A stretch of 64,000 bases of DNA from CAZAZQ01 sp964489705 (GTDB lineage: Bacteria; Zixibacteria; MSB-5A5; GN15; FEB-12): NCBI GenBank assembly GCA_964489705.1, contig CAZAZQ010000006.1:62001-126000 (forward strand), in the 5' to 3' direction. A program made the translations under genes and the position numbers. The first letter of the stretch is position 1. Each line of letters begins with the position of its first letter. A model generated the notes under the pieces. That model was given only the letters and a program-made list of their open reading frames with translations, made no database searches and was not told the DNA's origin. Shown piece after piece: positions 41,509 through 50,331 of the stretch.

Positions 41509-42531
41509 CCTGCCATGAAAACAGTTAAGGCAATAGTGACGGCGGTAGTGCTGATGCTGGGGTGGGGGTGGTCTGGTACAGGAGAAGCAGGAGTGAAAGC
41601 TGCCGGCTCTTCTGCTGAGCAAAAGGACCGAAATGGCTTTCTAGTCATTGAACGGAACAATGCCATCTTCCATGTGATGTCCACCCGCTACCTCGACATT
41701 GCAGACTCCATTCTTGCGGCAACCAAAAGACGTCTCTTTGAGCTTACGCATGATACTCTTCCGTACAAACCGGCGGTATACATTGTGGAAAATGCCCAGG
41801 TTTTCGACCGGCTGCTTCGAGGACATTTCCCCGATTGGGGCGCAGCAGCGGCTCTGCCGGAACGGGAAGCGATTGTTATTAAATCACCTGCTGTTTTCAA
41901 CCTTGGGAAGTCCCTGCCGGAACTGCTCGCCCACGAATACACCCATTTGGTTATCGCTCATCGCTGCGGTTTTTACGCCGCTCCGCGGTGGTTCGACGAA
42001 GGCATGGCAATGCTGATGTCAACGGAGTGGAGTTGGTCGGACAATCTCGCTATGGGCAAGGCGGCGATTTTTCAGGAGTTCATCCCCCTCAAGGAAATCA
42101 AGAACGTCAATCGCTTCAACGAAAGTAAAGCGCAAATCGCTTACGCCCAATCGTACTTGGCGGTGGACTACTTGATTCACGAATACGGAAAAGAGGCAAT
42201 TGACAGATTTCTCACTCAAATCGCTCAGGGAAAATCCGTTGATGATGCCCTTGTCGCCGCCAGCGGGGCAAACTACCGCGAGTTTCAACAAGAATTTGAA
42301 AATTATCTCAATACCCGATATAACGCCAAAACTATCTTGTGGGATACTATGTACTTTTGGGTGGCATTAGCGATAATCGTTGTCATTGCGGGATTGCTCC
42401 GGTATCGAAAGCGACGGCAGTACTACAAAAAGTGGGCGATGGAAGAGCAGCTTCAGTCCACCGACTTCGACTACGGTGACCCGGAGCATCCGGAAAAAAT
42501 CGATGACGAAGACGAACCATGGCGCGAATAA
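41491..42531 (+). CDS. Membrane-bound zinc peptidase (peptidase MA-like gluzincin)
   Basis: The 346-residue protein has a signal peptide or signal anchor (IVTAVVLMLGWGWSG), then a metallopeptidase of the MA-like type with zinc motif HEYTH near residue 149 and a third ligand in the WFDEGMA segment near 169. A transmembrane helix (MYFWVALAIIVVIAGLL) is near residue 290, followed by a basic then acidic tail. The protein is probably anchored in the inner membrane with the catalytic part in the periplasm. Two starts are possible: ATG at 41491 or 41515; the second places the signal sequence at the N-terminus. It overlaps the acyltransferase gene by 13 bases. The substrate is unknown. Confidence 0.85.
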   Translation: MYYFYIPAMKTVKAIVTAVVLMLGWGWSGTGEAGVKAAGSSAEQKDRNGFLVIERNNAIFHVMSTRYLDIADSILAATKRRLFELTHDTLPYKPAVYIVENAQVFDRLLRGHFPDWGAAAALPEREAIVIKSPAVFNLGKSLPELLAHEYTHLVIAHRCGFYAAPRWFDEGMAMLMSTEWSWSDNLAMGKAAIFQEFIPLKEIKNVNRFNESKAQIAYAQSYLAVDYLIHEYGKEAIDRFLTQIAQGKSVDDALVAASGANYREFQQEFENYLNTRYNAKTILWDTMYFWVALAIIVVIAGLLRYRKRRQYYKKWAMEEQLQSTDFDYGDPEHPEKIDDEDEPWRE

Positions 42532-43412
42532 GCCATACGATAGAATACTGGTTCACTCTTTTGGGAGTCAAGCTCGTCGGCATGATGTCAGCCCGGCAGG
42601 CGGACTCGTTCGGCTCATGGTTGGGACGGGTAGCATATGTGCTGCTTCCTTCCCGACGGCGAATTGCTTATGACAACCTCTCCCGCGCCCTCGGCAATAC
42701 CCTGTCGGAGGAACAAATTCAAGAAATTATCAAGCGGGTTTTTCAAAATATCGGGCGTACCCTGGTGGAGTTTGCCCGTTTCGGGAAAATCAAGTTGGAA
42801 GGAACGCGAAAAATCACTGTTCCCGATGGGTTGGAGCATTTTCAGAAGGTCTACGAAGAAGGAAAAGGAGCTTTGGTCGTCACGGCGCACTTCGGCAACT
42901 GGGAGCTTCTGGGAAGCTGGGTAGCGGCAAGCGGGTTCCCAATCGATTTTTTGGTCGGCGAACAACACAACAAAAAAGTCGACAAGCTCCTCAACGACTT
43001 TCGCAAAGAGATGGGGGTAGGTATCATTCCCCTTCGCACTAGCCTTCGCGGCGCCTTCAAGAGTCTGAAGGCAAACCGTTTCGCCGGACTCGTGTCCGAC
43101 CAGCACGCCCCTTCGGGTGGAGTGATTTTGGACTTTTTCGGGCGCAAAGCCTCGACTCCGAAAGGTCCCGCTGCCATCGCCATCAAAGTCGGCTGTCCAC
43201 TCATCCCGTTTTTGCTTCGACGGGAGCGGTACGATCGGCATGTTGTTATGACCGGTAAGCCTATCTATCCGCCGAACAGCGGGGATGTGGAAAAAGATAT
43301 CGAGACGATGACGAAAGCATATACCAAATTTTTCGAAGACCATATCCGCCGCTATCCCGACCAATGGATGTGGACGCATCGCCGCTGGAAAGTGAAGGAA
43401 GAACCTGAATAA
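42519..43412 (+). CDS. Lipid A / lysophospholipid acyltransferase (LpxL/HtrB-like)
   Basis: The 297-residue protein is an LpxL/HtrB family acyltransferase. The HFGNWE motif (H and E catalytic, near residue 123) is characteristic, with SDQHAPSGGVILDFFGRKA and YPDQWMWTHRRWK near the C-terminus. An N-terminal hydrophobic segment would bind the membrane. Such enzymes add secondary acyl chains to lipid A, but in some bacteria they act on other glycerolipids or sugars. The ATG overlaps the end of the zinc peptidase gene by 13 bases, so they are cotranscribed. A waaF gene lies 81 bases downstream, so lipid A and LPS core assembly is the likely setting. Confidence 0.9.
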   Translation: MARISHTIEYWFTLLGVKLVGMMSARQADSFGSWLGRVAYVLLPSRRRIAYDNLSRALGNTLSEEQIQEIIKRVFQNIGRTLVEFARFGKIKLEGTRKITVPDGLEHFQKVYEEGKGALVVTAHFGNWELLGSWVAASGFPIDFLVGEQHNKKVDKLLNDFRKEMGVGIIPLRTSLRGAFKSLKANRFAGLVSDQHAPSGGVILDFFGRKASTPKGPAAIAIKVGCPLIPFLLRRERYDRHVVMTGKPIYPPNSGDVEKDIETMTKAYTKFFEDHIRRYPDQWMWTHRRWKVKEEPE

Positions 43413-43493
43413 AACTTTTTGCCCAAAGGTAGTAGGAAAAAGGCACGGAAGGCATTATCGTAAGGAAAGAACGTAAGCAAGGGAAATGTTATC

Positions 43494-44537
43494 ATGCCAG
43501 TGAAGGTTATTATTCGTACTCCGAATCACCTGGGAGACTGCGTCATGGCTCTCCCCATGATAAGCGAGACCCGCGAAGCTTATCCCGGCGCCGCCGTAAC
43601 GCTTCTGACACCGGAGCCGTACGCCGAGCTTTTTGCCCAAAACCCAGCCGTCGACCATATTATCCGCATCCCTTCCGAGCATGTGCACGGGCTTATTGCG
43701 GTCGTCAAGATTCGTGACCTCATATCAAAAGAAGGATGTGACATCGGGTATATTCTTCCTCCTTCGTTCGGTGCGGCGGCAGCGTTCAAACTGGCGGGAG
43801 TGAAAGAACGAATCGGCTACATTGCCGACGGTAGACGGCTGCTCCTTTCCCGCCCACTTGCTCTCCCGGAACCGCTCAACTCCACCCACCGGAGTGAGCT
43901 GTACTTCAACTTGCTTCGTCGGGGAGCCGGGGTCGACCTTGAGTTTACCAAACCGAAGCTGTTTCTCAACGACGAGGATATCCACCGCGGGGTAAAGATA
44001 CTTTCCGATTTCGGCTTGACGGAAATCGAACCATACGCCGCTATCGCCTTTCGTGCCGTTGCCGAATCCCGTCGCTGGGGTCGTGAAAACTACATCAAAT
44101 TGACTAAGTTGCTGGTTACGAAACACCACTTGAAAGTTGTGCTCATCGGCTCCGCCGACGAACAACCGGACGGCGATGCTATCGCCACCGCCGCCGGGGC
44201 CAAAGAAGTCATCAATTTGGCGGGGAAAACCACTATCCGAGAAACGGCGGCGATTCTTTCCCAAGCGCTGTTTTTCGTCGGCAATGATTCGGGTCCCGCT
44301 CACCTTGCCGCCGCCGTCGGCATTCCGTTGGTCGTTCTCTCCGGCGCCGACGACCCGAAGTCCACCTCCCCCCTCTCATCCCGAAAACGGCTTATTTACC
44401 TTGAGCATCTGGACTGCATAAGCTGTGTGAAAAACAAGTGTCCGCTGAAGGGTGAAAAGTACATGCAATGTATGAAGGGCATCACGGTAGAAATGGTTCT
44501 CGAAGCCATCGAGCAGATACTTTCGGAAGGAAAGTAA
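43494..44537 (+). CDS. waaF: ADP-heptose:LPS heptosyltransferase (WaaF-like)
   Basis: This 347-residue GT9 glycosyltransferase begins VIIRTPNHLGDCVMALP and has the nucleotide-binding core FVGNDSGPAHLAAAVGIPLV near residue 260. RAVAESRRWGRENY replaces the PGAxWGxxKRW-type segment, and the C-terminus has DCISCVKNKCPL, with three cysteines close together. Enzymes of this family transfer L,D-heptose to the inner core of LPS. WaaF and WaaC are hard to separate by sequence, so the second heptose is a provisional assignment. The gene lies downstream of the LpxL-like gene on the same strand, consistent with a core-lipid locus. Confidence 0.85.
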   Translation: MPVKVIIRTPNHLGDCVMALPMISETREAYPGAAVTLLTPEPYAELFAQNPAVDHIIRIPSEHVHGLIAVVKIRDLISKEGCDIGYILPPSFGAAAAFKLAGVKERIGYIADGRRLLLSRPLALPEPLNSTHRSELYFNLLRRGAGVDLEFTKPKLFLNDEDIHRGVKILSDFGLTEIEPYAAIAFRAVAESRRWGRENYIKLTKLLVTKHHLKVVLIGSADEQPDGDAIATAAGAKEVINLAGKTTIRETAAILSQALFFVGNDSGPAHLAAAVGIPLVVLSGADDPKSTSPLSSRKRLIYLEHLDCISCVKNKCPLKGEKYMQCMKGITVEMVLEAIEQILSEGK

Positions 44538-44715
44538 CCCGGAGCGGTCGCCGGTCGGAAGAGGAAAAAAACTCCCCAAGAATTTGTGGCTGAATAACTT
44601 TTTTAATTGCTCTTGAGCCGTTTGCGAAGTAAACTTAAGCCAATTTGTTACGATATTGACAGTAGTGGCTGCCTGATGGCGGAAGAGGATGACACGGAAC
44701 AAAAAAGGATGAAGT

Positions 44716-45744
44716 TTGGGATTTTTTGACCTCTTATCAAACGATATCGGCATAGACCTTGGCACGGCAAACACGCTCGTGTACGTGCGCAACCAGGGGA
44801 TCGTTCTCAACGAGCCCTCGGTAGTGGCAGTTGAGAAGTCAAGCGGGAAAGTGCTGGCGGTCGGCGCCGCCGCCAAAGAAATGACCGGACGCACTCCCGG
44901 GGGGATTGCCGCCATCCGACCGTTGAAGGACGGGGTCATCGCCGACTTTGAAATCTCGGAAAAGCTCATCGCCGACTTTATCCGACGGGTAGTCAAACAT
45001 AAGTACTTGATGAAACCCCGTGTCGTTATCTCTGTCCCTTCCGGCATCACGGAGGTGGAGAAGCGCGCCGTCCGCGACTCGGCGGAAAATGCCGGGGCGC
45101 GGGAAGTATATTTGCTCCAAGAACCGATGGCGGCGGCAATCGGAGTGGGACTGCCGGTCGACCAACCTTCGGGCAGCATGATAATCGATATCGGCGGCGG
45201 TACCTCGGAAATCGCCGTTATCGCTCTGAACGGAATCGTCAACGACATCTCCATCCGCGTCGCCGGTGACGAGCTCAACGAAGCCATCATCATGTACCTG
45301 AAAAAGAACTACAACCTCCTCATCGGCGAATTGACGGCGGAAGATATCAAAATCAAAATCGGCTCCGCTTTCCAACTGGAGAAAGAGCTCTCAATGGAAA
45401 TCCGCGGACGAGATCTGGTGGCGGGAGTACCGAAAAACTTGATGCTCTCGTCGGTACAAGTACGGGAAGCCTTGTCCGAGACGATTGACATCATCATCGA
45501 AGCTGTCCGCCAAGCGTTGGAACGGACGCCCCCGGAGTTGGCATCGGACATTCTGGAGCGAGGAATAATCCTTACCGGCGGCGGCGCCTTGTTGCGAGGC
45601 TTGGACAAACGACTCCGAGAAGAAACCAACCTGCCCGTAAACGTTGCCGAAGACCCCTTGACGTGCGTGGTGCGCGGCACCGGCAAGGTACTGGAAGACT
45701 TTACCCAGTATTCCAAAGTGCTCGAAAAAAGCCGCAAAGACTAA
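44716..45744 (+). CDS. mreB: Rod shape-determining protein MreB
   Basis: MreB is the bacterial actin that guides cell-wall growth in rods. The 342 residues match it along the length, with phosphate-1 loop GIDLGTANTLVYV (near residue 12), phosphate-2 DIGGGTSEIAVI (near 157) and ILTGGGALLRGLD (near 278). Start is TTG with AGGATG about five bases upstream. The usual mreC and mreD genes do not follow; glnA comes next. The N-terminus begins MGFFDLLSND, and the first few residues may be a membrane-binding helix. MreB implies a rod-shaped cell. Confidence 0.96.
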   Translation: MGFFDLLSNDIGIDLGTANTLVYVRNQGIVLNEPSVVAVEKSSGKVLAVGAAAKEMTGRTPGGIAAIRPLKDGVIADFEISEKLIADFIRRVVKHKYLMKPRVVISVPSGITEVEKRAVRDSAENAGAREVYLLQEPMAAAIGVGLPVDQPSGSMIIDIGGGTSEIAVIALNGIVNDISIRVAGDELNEAIIMYLKKNYNLLIGELTAEDIKIKIGSAFQLEKELSMEIRGRDLVAGVPKNLMLSSVQVREALSETIDIIIEAVRQALERTPPELASDILERGIILTGGGALLRGLDKRLREETNLPVNVAEDPLTCVVRGTGKVLEDFTQYSKVLEKSRKD

Positions 45745-45780
45745 GCTGCCCGTATACGTCCAACTTCTCAAAAAACAGCC

Positions 45781-45822
45781 GGTTACCTGCCGATACTCAG
45801 AAGGAACGGGCAGACCTTTTTT
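45781..45822 (+). terminator. Possible terminator after mreB
   Basis: CTGCC (45787-45791, with GGT before it) can pair with GGCAG (45809-45813, with ACC after it), leaving a loop of about 17 bases and a T run at 45817-45822. Placement is right for mreB, but the stem is short. Confidence 0.45.
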
Positions 45823-45967
45823 GCAATGCTTGAGGCCGGCAATGAGGGAATGTTTTTTCCCGGCTCTTTCTTTTTTTGGTTGTTTTACCCGGTTGGGTAA
45901 TTACATTTTCTCTCTATCATTTATGGTGAGAAAAAGTGTTCCACGATATATACAGGAGTAAAAAGCC

Positions 45968-47293
45968 ATGACCAAGACCAGGGAAGATGTGCTACGGCTC
46001 ATCGATGAAGCAGGTGTCCGATACATCCGGCTGTGCTTCACCGATATCTTAGGGAAAACCAAGGGCATGTCCATTACCCGCTCGGAAATCGAACAAGTTC
46101 TCGATGAAGGGCAAGGATTTGACGGCTCTTCGGTGGAAGGTTTTGCCCGTATTGAAGAGTCGGACTTGATGGCGGTGCCTGACCCGCTGACTTTCCGGAT
46201 TATTCCGTGGGAAATCTCCGGCGAAAAAGTCGCTATGATGTTCTGCGACATCACTCACCCCGATGGCACTCCTTACGAAGGCGACCCCCGCTGGGTGCTC
46301 AAGCGCAACCTTGCCAAGCTCCATGATAAAGGATGGACGCTTTTTGTGGGACCAGAGATAGAATACTTTTACTTCGAAAACGAACAAGAACCTAACATCC
46401 TTGACCAAGACGGTTACTTCGATTACGGTTCGGTCGACATCGGCGCCCAGGTGCGCAAAGCGTCGGTGAATGCCCTCGAAGCGATCGACGTTCCGGTCGA
46501 GTGCTCGCACCATGAGGTCGCTCCCAGTCAGCACGAAATTGACTTGAAGTATCAGGAAGCCCTGGTGATGGCGGACTTTGCCCAGGTATATCGTTTTATC
46601 ATCAAGCAAGTGGCAATGCAGCATGACATTTATGCGACCTTCATGCCGAAACCGATTTACGGCGTCAACGGCAGCGGCATGCACTGCCACATGTCCATAT
46701 TCAAAGGGGAGAAGAATGTCTTCTTTGATCCGAAGAACGAGTACAACCTCTCGAAAATCGGACAGCAATTTACCGCCGGTATTCTGAACCACATTAAAGA
46801 AATCACACTGGTATTGAATCAATGGGTGAACTCGTACAAACGGTTGGTGCCGGGGTACGAGGCGCCGGTCTACATCAGTTGGGGACGGCGGAACCGTTCG
46901 AGCATGATTCGCGTGCCGATGTACCGCCCCGGCAAAGAGCGCGCCACCCGAATTGAATTGCGCTCCCCCGACCCGGCGGCGAATCCGTACTTGGCGTTTG
47001 CCTGCATCCTGGCGGCGGGGCTGAAAGGTATCGAGAAAAAGTACAAACTCCCGGATCCCATCGAAGAGAACATCTTCCACATGTCGGAGAAAGAGAAAGA
47101 GCGCCTGAAAATCGAGACGCTCCCAAGCTCACTTGAAAACGCAATTAACGAATTGGAGAAATCCGAACTGGCGCGGGAAGCTCTCGGCGACCACGTATTC
47201 GAGAAGCTGATAGCGAACAAACGCATCGAATGGGATCAATACCGCATCCACGTGGGCCAATACGAACGCGAAAAGTATCTGCCTATGTTGTAG
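45968..47293 (+). CDS. glnA: Glutamine synthetase type I
   Basis: Glutamine synthetase makes glutamine from glutamate, ammonium and ATP. The 441 residues belong to the GS-I family, with FDGSSVEGFARIEESD near residue 52, VPVECSHHEVAPSQHEID near 177, the NGSGMHCHMSIFK segment near 235 and RIELRSPDPAANPYLAFA near 325. The adenylylation-loop tyrosine of proteobacterial GS-I-beta is not obvious; the protein resembles the shorter GS-I-alpha type found in Firmicutes and archaea. AGGAG precedes the ATG. It stands alone, with no P-II gene nearby. Confidence 0.96.
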   Translation: MTKTREDVLRLIDEAGVRYIRLCFTDILGKTKGMSITRSEIEQVLDEGQGFDGSSVEGFARIEESDLMAVPDPLTFRIIPWEISGEKVAMMFCDITHPDGTPYEGDPRWVLKRNLAKLHDKGWTLFVGPEIEYFYFENEQEPNILDQDGYFDYGSVDIGAQVRKASVNALEAIDVPVECSHHEVAPSQHEIDLKYQEALVMADFAQVYRFIIKQVAMQHDIYATFMPKPIYGVNGSGMHCHMSIFKGEKNVFFDPKNEYNLSKIGQQFTAGILNHIKEITLVLNQWVNSYKRLVPGYEAPVYISWGRRNRSSMIRVPMYRPGKERATRIELRSPDPAANPYLAFACILAAGLKGIEKKYKLPDPIEENIFHMSEKEKERLKIETLPSSLENAINELEKSELAREALGDHVFEKLIANKRIEWDQYRIHVGQYEREKYLPML

Positions 47294-47359
47294 GGGCATA
47301 AGAAGTTACGGCAATTAGGCGGTTTTTACCGTAAATGGACTTATATGTACATTATGCCC
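47294..47359 (+). other. Nested hairpin downstream of glnA
   Basis: GGGCATAA (47294-47301) pairs with TTATGCCC (47352-47359), and inside it TTACGG (47306-47311) pairs with CCGTAA (47329-47334). The outer stem begins at the stop codon of glnA. It could protect or process the mRNA 3' end. There is no T run, so it is not a simple terminator. Confidence 0.4.
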
Positions 47360-47720
47360 ACGGTAACACTAATGTAACGCAATGACTGCCAATATCTTAC
47401 AGAATCTGAGTTTTTGTTTTTCTAAAAATGTTTGTGTTTATCCATTTTTTTGGCTTGGGGTGGTGACATGTGTGTGTTTAAGGGTATCCGCGCTCAAGTG
47501 GGTGTTTTTGGGGCACTTAAGGCACAAGTGGGGAAAAGAATAGGAAAATTGTACTTTTTTTCTCAAAAATTTGTTGACAGGAACTCACACGGTATTATAC
47601 TTCTGTTGCTTCAAGTGAAGCCGCTGATGGTTATTAATTTTTAGGCAGGAAGAGTGATATTTTATGATAGATTCATGAATTATGAAGTAGGGTGATGTAT
47701 TATTTACGGAAGGGTCACGC
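47360..47720. other. AT-rich intergenic region
   Basis: No convincing gene is here. Between 47430 and 47540 the sequence has GTGGG/CAAGTGGGG-type repeats and T-runs. A strong promoter at 47574-47601 reads toward the secreted peptide gene. GC content drops here and stays low until about 50790. Confidence 0.5.
47574..47601 (+). promoter_or_regulatory. Promoter of the secreted peptide-TPR operon
   Basis: TTGACA (47574-47579) and TATACT (47596-47601) are 16 bases apart. The leader to the first ATG at 47721 is about 113 bases. It is well placed for a transcript covering the peptide, TPR and membrane genes. Confidence 0.8.
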
Positions 47721-48137
47721 ATGAGGCGGGAGTCGACGTTCCTGTTGATATTCCTATTTTCCATCGGCGGAATAGGAATAACAGTAAAAGCGCAGGGGCT
47801 CAAAAGCAACTCTGGTGAACAACAAAGAATAGTTGTAACAAGACAAGAAGATTATGAAAGTGCGCCTATAATTGTAAGCCTGAACGTAAATAAGTCAGGT
47901 GATTTTTTTTGTTATAAATACACCAAAAGCCGACGTATCTTGTCGGCTTTATCCTTTCTTCTCAACAACATAGTAAAATTATCAGCTTTTACTGTCGACG
48001 ATATTAGTAGAATAAGGTACAACAGAGAGGAGGAAGGGGTATATCTCGGTCCTCCCAGCTATCAAGAAAGAAGTAACTGCTGGCCATGGCTTGCCCCTAT
48101 TGGAGATGACGGGGGCTGGAATCATGATGATGATTAA
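47721..48137 (+). CDS. Secreted peptide A with conserved C-terminal motif
   Basis: The 138-residue protein has a signal peptide (STFLLIFLFSIGGIGITVKA, probable cut near residue 25). Its middle is variable and contains C64. The C-terminus carries YLGPPS (108-113), C120, PWLAP (122-126) and GWNH (132-135), then three aspartates. The same motif recurs at the C-terminus of the peptide at 50332-50673. GGAAGG seven bases before the ATG supports translation. I recognise no known family; the layout (export signal, variable middle, short conserved tail with a cysteine) is what one expects of a secreted signal or modified peptide precursor. It is followed after 16 bases by the TPR gene. Confidence 0.8.
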   Translation: MRRESTFLLIFLFSIGGIGITVKAQGLKSNSGEQQRIVVTRQEDYESAPIIVSLNVNKSGDFFCYKYTKSRRILSALSFLLNNIVKLSAFTVDDISRIRYNREEEGVYLGPPSYQERSNCWPWLAPIGDDGGWNHDDD

Positions 48138-48153
48138 AGGCTAGAGGGAAACA

Positions 48154-49620
48154 ATGAAAAAAGATTCAATTTCTATGAGAATAAGCGAAGCAGAAGCCTC
48201 CATCAAGGGAAAAAATTATGCTCGTGCCCGTAAGGCGCTAATTGACATAAACCCTGATAATGTGGAAAGCCCGTTGGAAAGATCAAGATATCACCAAACA
48301 TTTGCGAAGTATTACAGAGGAATAGGGAACTATCGAAAGGCAGCCGAAGAAATTAAGGAAGCACTTCACCTCTCATACCCCAGCAATAATCTCTCACTAA
48401 TATCTGATCAGAAACATCTTCAGGGTTTGATATACATGATGCTTGGGAAAATACAGGAAGCAATTCAATCTTTTATTGAAGCTTACGCTTTCAGGATAAC
48501 TTCTAATGAGGCTCCAGGTAAAATTTGTAGCTCACTATCAAACTTGGCTTACGCCCATTATGTCAGGGGCAACTTGCAAATGGCAGAGGTAAACATAAAA
48601 AAAGCGTTAAAATATGCTCAGGAATACAACCTCATTGATAAAATAATAAAATGTCAGACAAATCAGTCACGTATTATGACATATCAAGGCCATTTCACGA
48701 AGGCACGGGAAATCTTATCACAAACAGAAGAGCAATATTCTCAAGACATTACAGAAGCAGACAAAGCTTTCATACTTCAGTCAATCGGTAGACTTAATAC
48801 ATTCCAGCTGGAGTATATAGAAGCAAAAAACAACTTGGAGCAATCTTTAAAGATTTTTGAAGCTCAAAAAATGTGGCAAGAGATAATAGTAAGTCGCGAA
48901 TATCTCGGTCTTAACGAATACAACCAAGGGAATTTTGAAAAAGCAAAAAAGTATTACGAAGAGATTCTTAAAGAGAAAGAAATCACTGCTTCAGCTAAGG
49001 CTCAAACTTTACGGATGTTAGCAGAAGTATATCTCATTGAAGGTAACCTCAAAAAGGCGTTGAAAACAGCAAATGAGGCAGAAAAAGCGATCGACAAAAT
49101 CAACGAACTTATAGAGATGGGTGCTCTGCAGCGAGTCTATGGGCTGATATATGCTCAAAAGCAACAAAAGGATAGTGTCAACTACTTTGAAAGCTCAATA
49201 TCTTTGCTTGAGGAACTTGGTGCCCGCTATGAATTGGCACTCACTTACTTAGCGTGCAGCCTCTCAAACGTATTTTCTTTGAAAGAACGTAATGAATATA
49301 AGACAAAAGCGAAGTCTCTCTTTGAAGAGATGGAAGTTCCGTTTTCCAAACTTCCCATCTTCAACATAGCAAAAAGAATCGAAGCCGGTACATTACTCTC
49401 TTCACCGCAAGTATCGAAACCCAAAAAGCCAAGAATATCATTCGTTGGGCTACCTCTTCTCGCAGTGCTTATAGGAACAGGCTTACTTAGTGTAGTATAT
49501 ATGAAAGGAACACTTACAGGTTTCATTGTATTCCTGGGCAACGGCATACTTGCGTATCAAACAATAATAATGATGATAAAAAGAAATAAGAAAAAGAAAA
49601 TAACAAGCAATGTTGCCTAA
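48154..49620 (+). CDS. TPR-repeat protein with C-terminal membrane anchor
   Basis: The 488-residue protein has about nine TPR-like helix pairs through residue 390, with typical motifs (GNYRKAAEEIKEAL, GKIQEAIQSFIEAY, GNLQMAEVNIKKAL, GNFEKAKKYYEEIL). Two hydrophobic helices near the C-terminus (FVGLPLLAVLIGTGLLSVVY and GTLTGFIVFLGNGILAY) and a lysine-rich tail should anchor it in the inner membrane with the TPR domain in the cytoplasm. The domain type resembles the peptide-sensing TPR modules of RRNPP regulators, but there is no HTH or enzymatic domain. Its start has GAGGGA upstream, 16 bases after peptide A. It shares a base with the next gene (TAATG). Confidence 0.85.
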   Translation: MKKDSISMRISEAEASIKGKNYARARKALIDINPDNVESPLERSRYHQTFAKYYRGIGNYRKAAEEIKEALHLSYPSNNLSLISDQKHLQGLIYMMLGKIQEAIQSFIEAYAFRITSNEAPGKICSSLSNLAYAHYVRGNLQMAEVNIKKALKYAQEYNLIDKIIKCQTNQSRIMTYQGHFTKAREILSQTEEQYSQDITEADKAFILQSIGRLNTFQLEYIEAKNNLEQSLKIFEAQKMWQEIIVSREYLGLNEYNQGNFEKAKKYYEEILKEKEITASAKAQTLRMLAEVYLIEGNLKKALKTANEAEKAIDKINELIEMGALQRVYGLIYAQKQQKDSVNYFESSISLLEELGARYELALTYLACSLSNVFSLKERNEYKTKAKSLFEEMEVPFSKLPIFNIAKRIEAGTLLSSPQVSKPKKPRISFVGLPLLAVLIGTGLLSVVYMKGTLTGFIVFLGNGILAYQTIIMMIKRNKKKKITSNVA

Positions 49621-49964
49621 TGAACCCTGTGTTTTCTGTGTTCCTTTCTTTCCTTAAAGAACCTCCGGCGTGGTTTATCTTTCTTATCAGCGCGGTAGTA
49701 GTAGCACACTTCTTCGCTTTCTTGATTAAATTTCTCTCCCTATCGAAAAAAATTTTCTCCCTGCCAATTGACATTAATAAATTACACTTCTTCATCACCA
49801 ACATAATCATGCTCTTCTTTGGTGCCTTTGTAATCATACATCAGATATTAGAACCTGCTCTCAGAGAAGAAAATTCTAAAAAATGGTTTGAGCACCCGCT
49901 GTTTCTTCTGACATATTTTGTATTTTACGCGTGGGTGACATCAAAAATAAATCGTCCTAAATAA
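49620..49964 (+). CDS. Small three-helix membrane protein
   Basis: The 114-residue protein has three hydrophobic segments (AWFIFLISAVVVAHFFAFLI, ITNIIMLFFGAFVIIHQIL and LFLLTYFVFYAWV) and basic ends. Its ATG shares the last A of the TPR stop codon, so translation is coupled and the two proteins should be made in equal amounts. I do not recognise a family. It may form a complex with the membrane-anchored TPR protein. Confidence 0.75.
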   Translation: MNPVFSVFLSFLKEPPAWFIFLISAVVVAHFFAFLIKFLSLSKKIFSLPIDINKLHFFITNIIMLFFGAFVIIHQILEPALREENSKKWFEHPLFLLTYFVFYAWVTSKINRPK

Positions 49965-50331
49965 CACAGGAAAAAACCGAAAAGACCTTTGTTTCAACAA
50001 CCACACTTAGTTTATGTCGAATAGGTTCACCGTAGTAAAGTGGAATTAAGGAACCCAATAACAACCCAAGTTCCAACACGATAGACAAATTGAGTTTTTA
50101 ACTTCATTATTATGGCGTTGTATATCCTTGAAAAGAGTATCATGAGCAACGCTTTATTTGTTTAAGCTACAAGAAGAAAGAAAATTCGCGAATTAATTTT
50201 AAGCTCCCCCTTGCAGGGATCCAGTCCGGTACTCTTTATAGAGTAGGTATTTTTGTGAGGGAAAAAATATGAAGCTAGCCTGAATCCACAGTTACAATCC
50301 AATTAACCTCAAAAAAAGAAAGGGTGAAGTA
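49965..50331. other. Intergenic region between the membrane protein and peptide B
   Basis: No gene is visible. A TTGCAG (50211-50216) and TTTATA (50235-50240) 18 bases apart may be the peptide B promoter but are weak. ACTCT-TTAT-AGAGT (50231-50244) is a small palindrome that could be an operator. The region is AT-rich. Confidence 0.45.

Noticed and set aside
47432..47644. Open frame of 70 residues before the peptide operon
   Set aside because: It overlaps the operon promoter at 47574-47601, has no ribosome site and shows no coding pattern.
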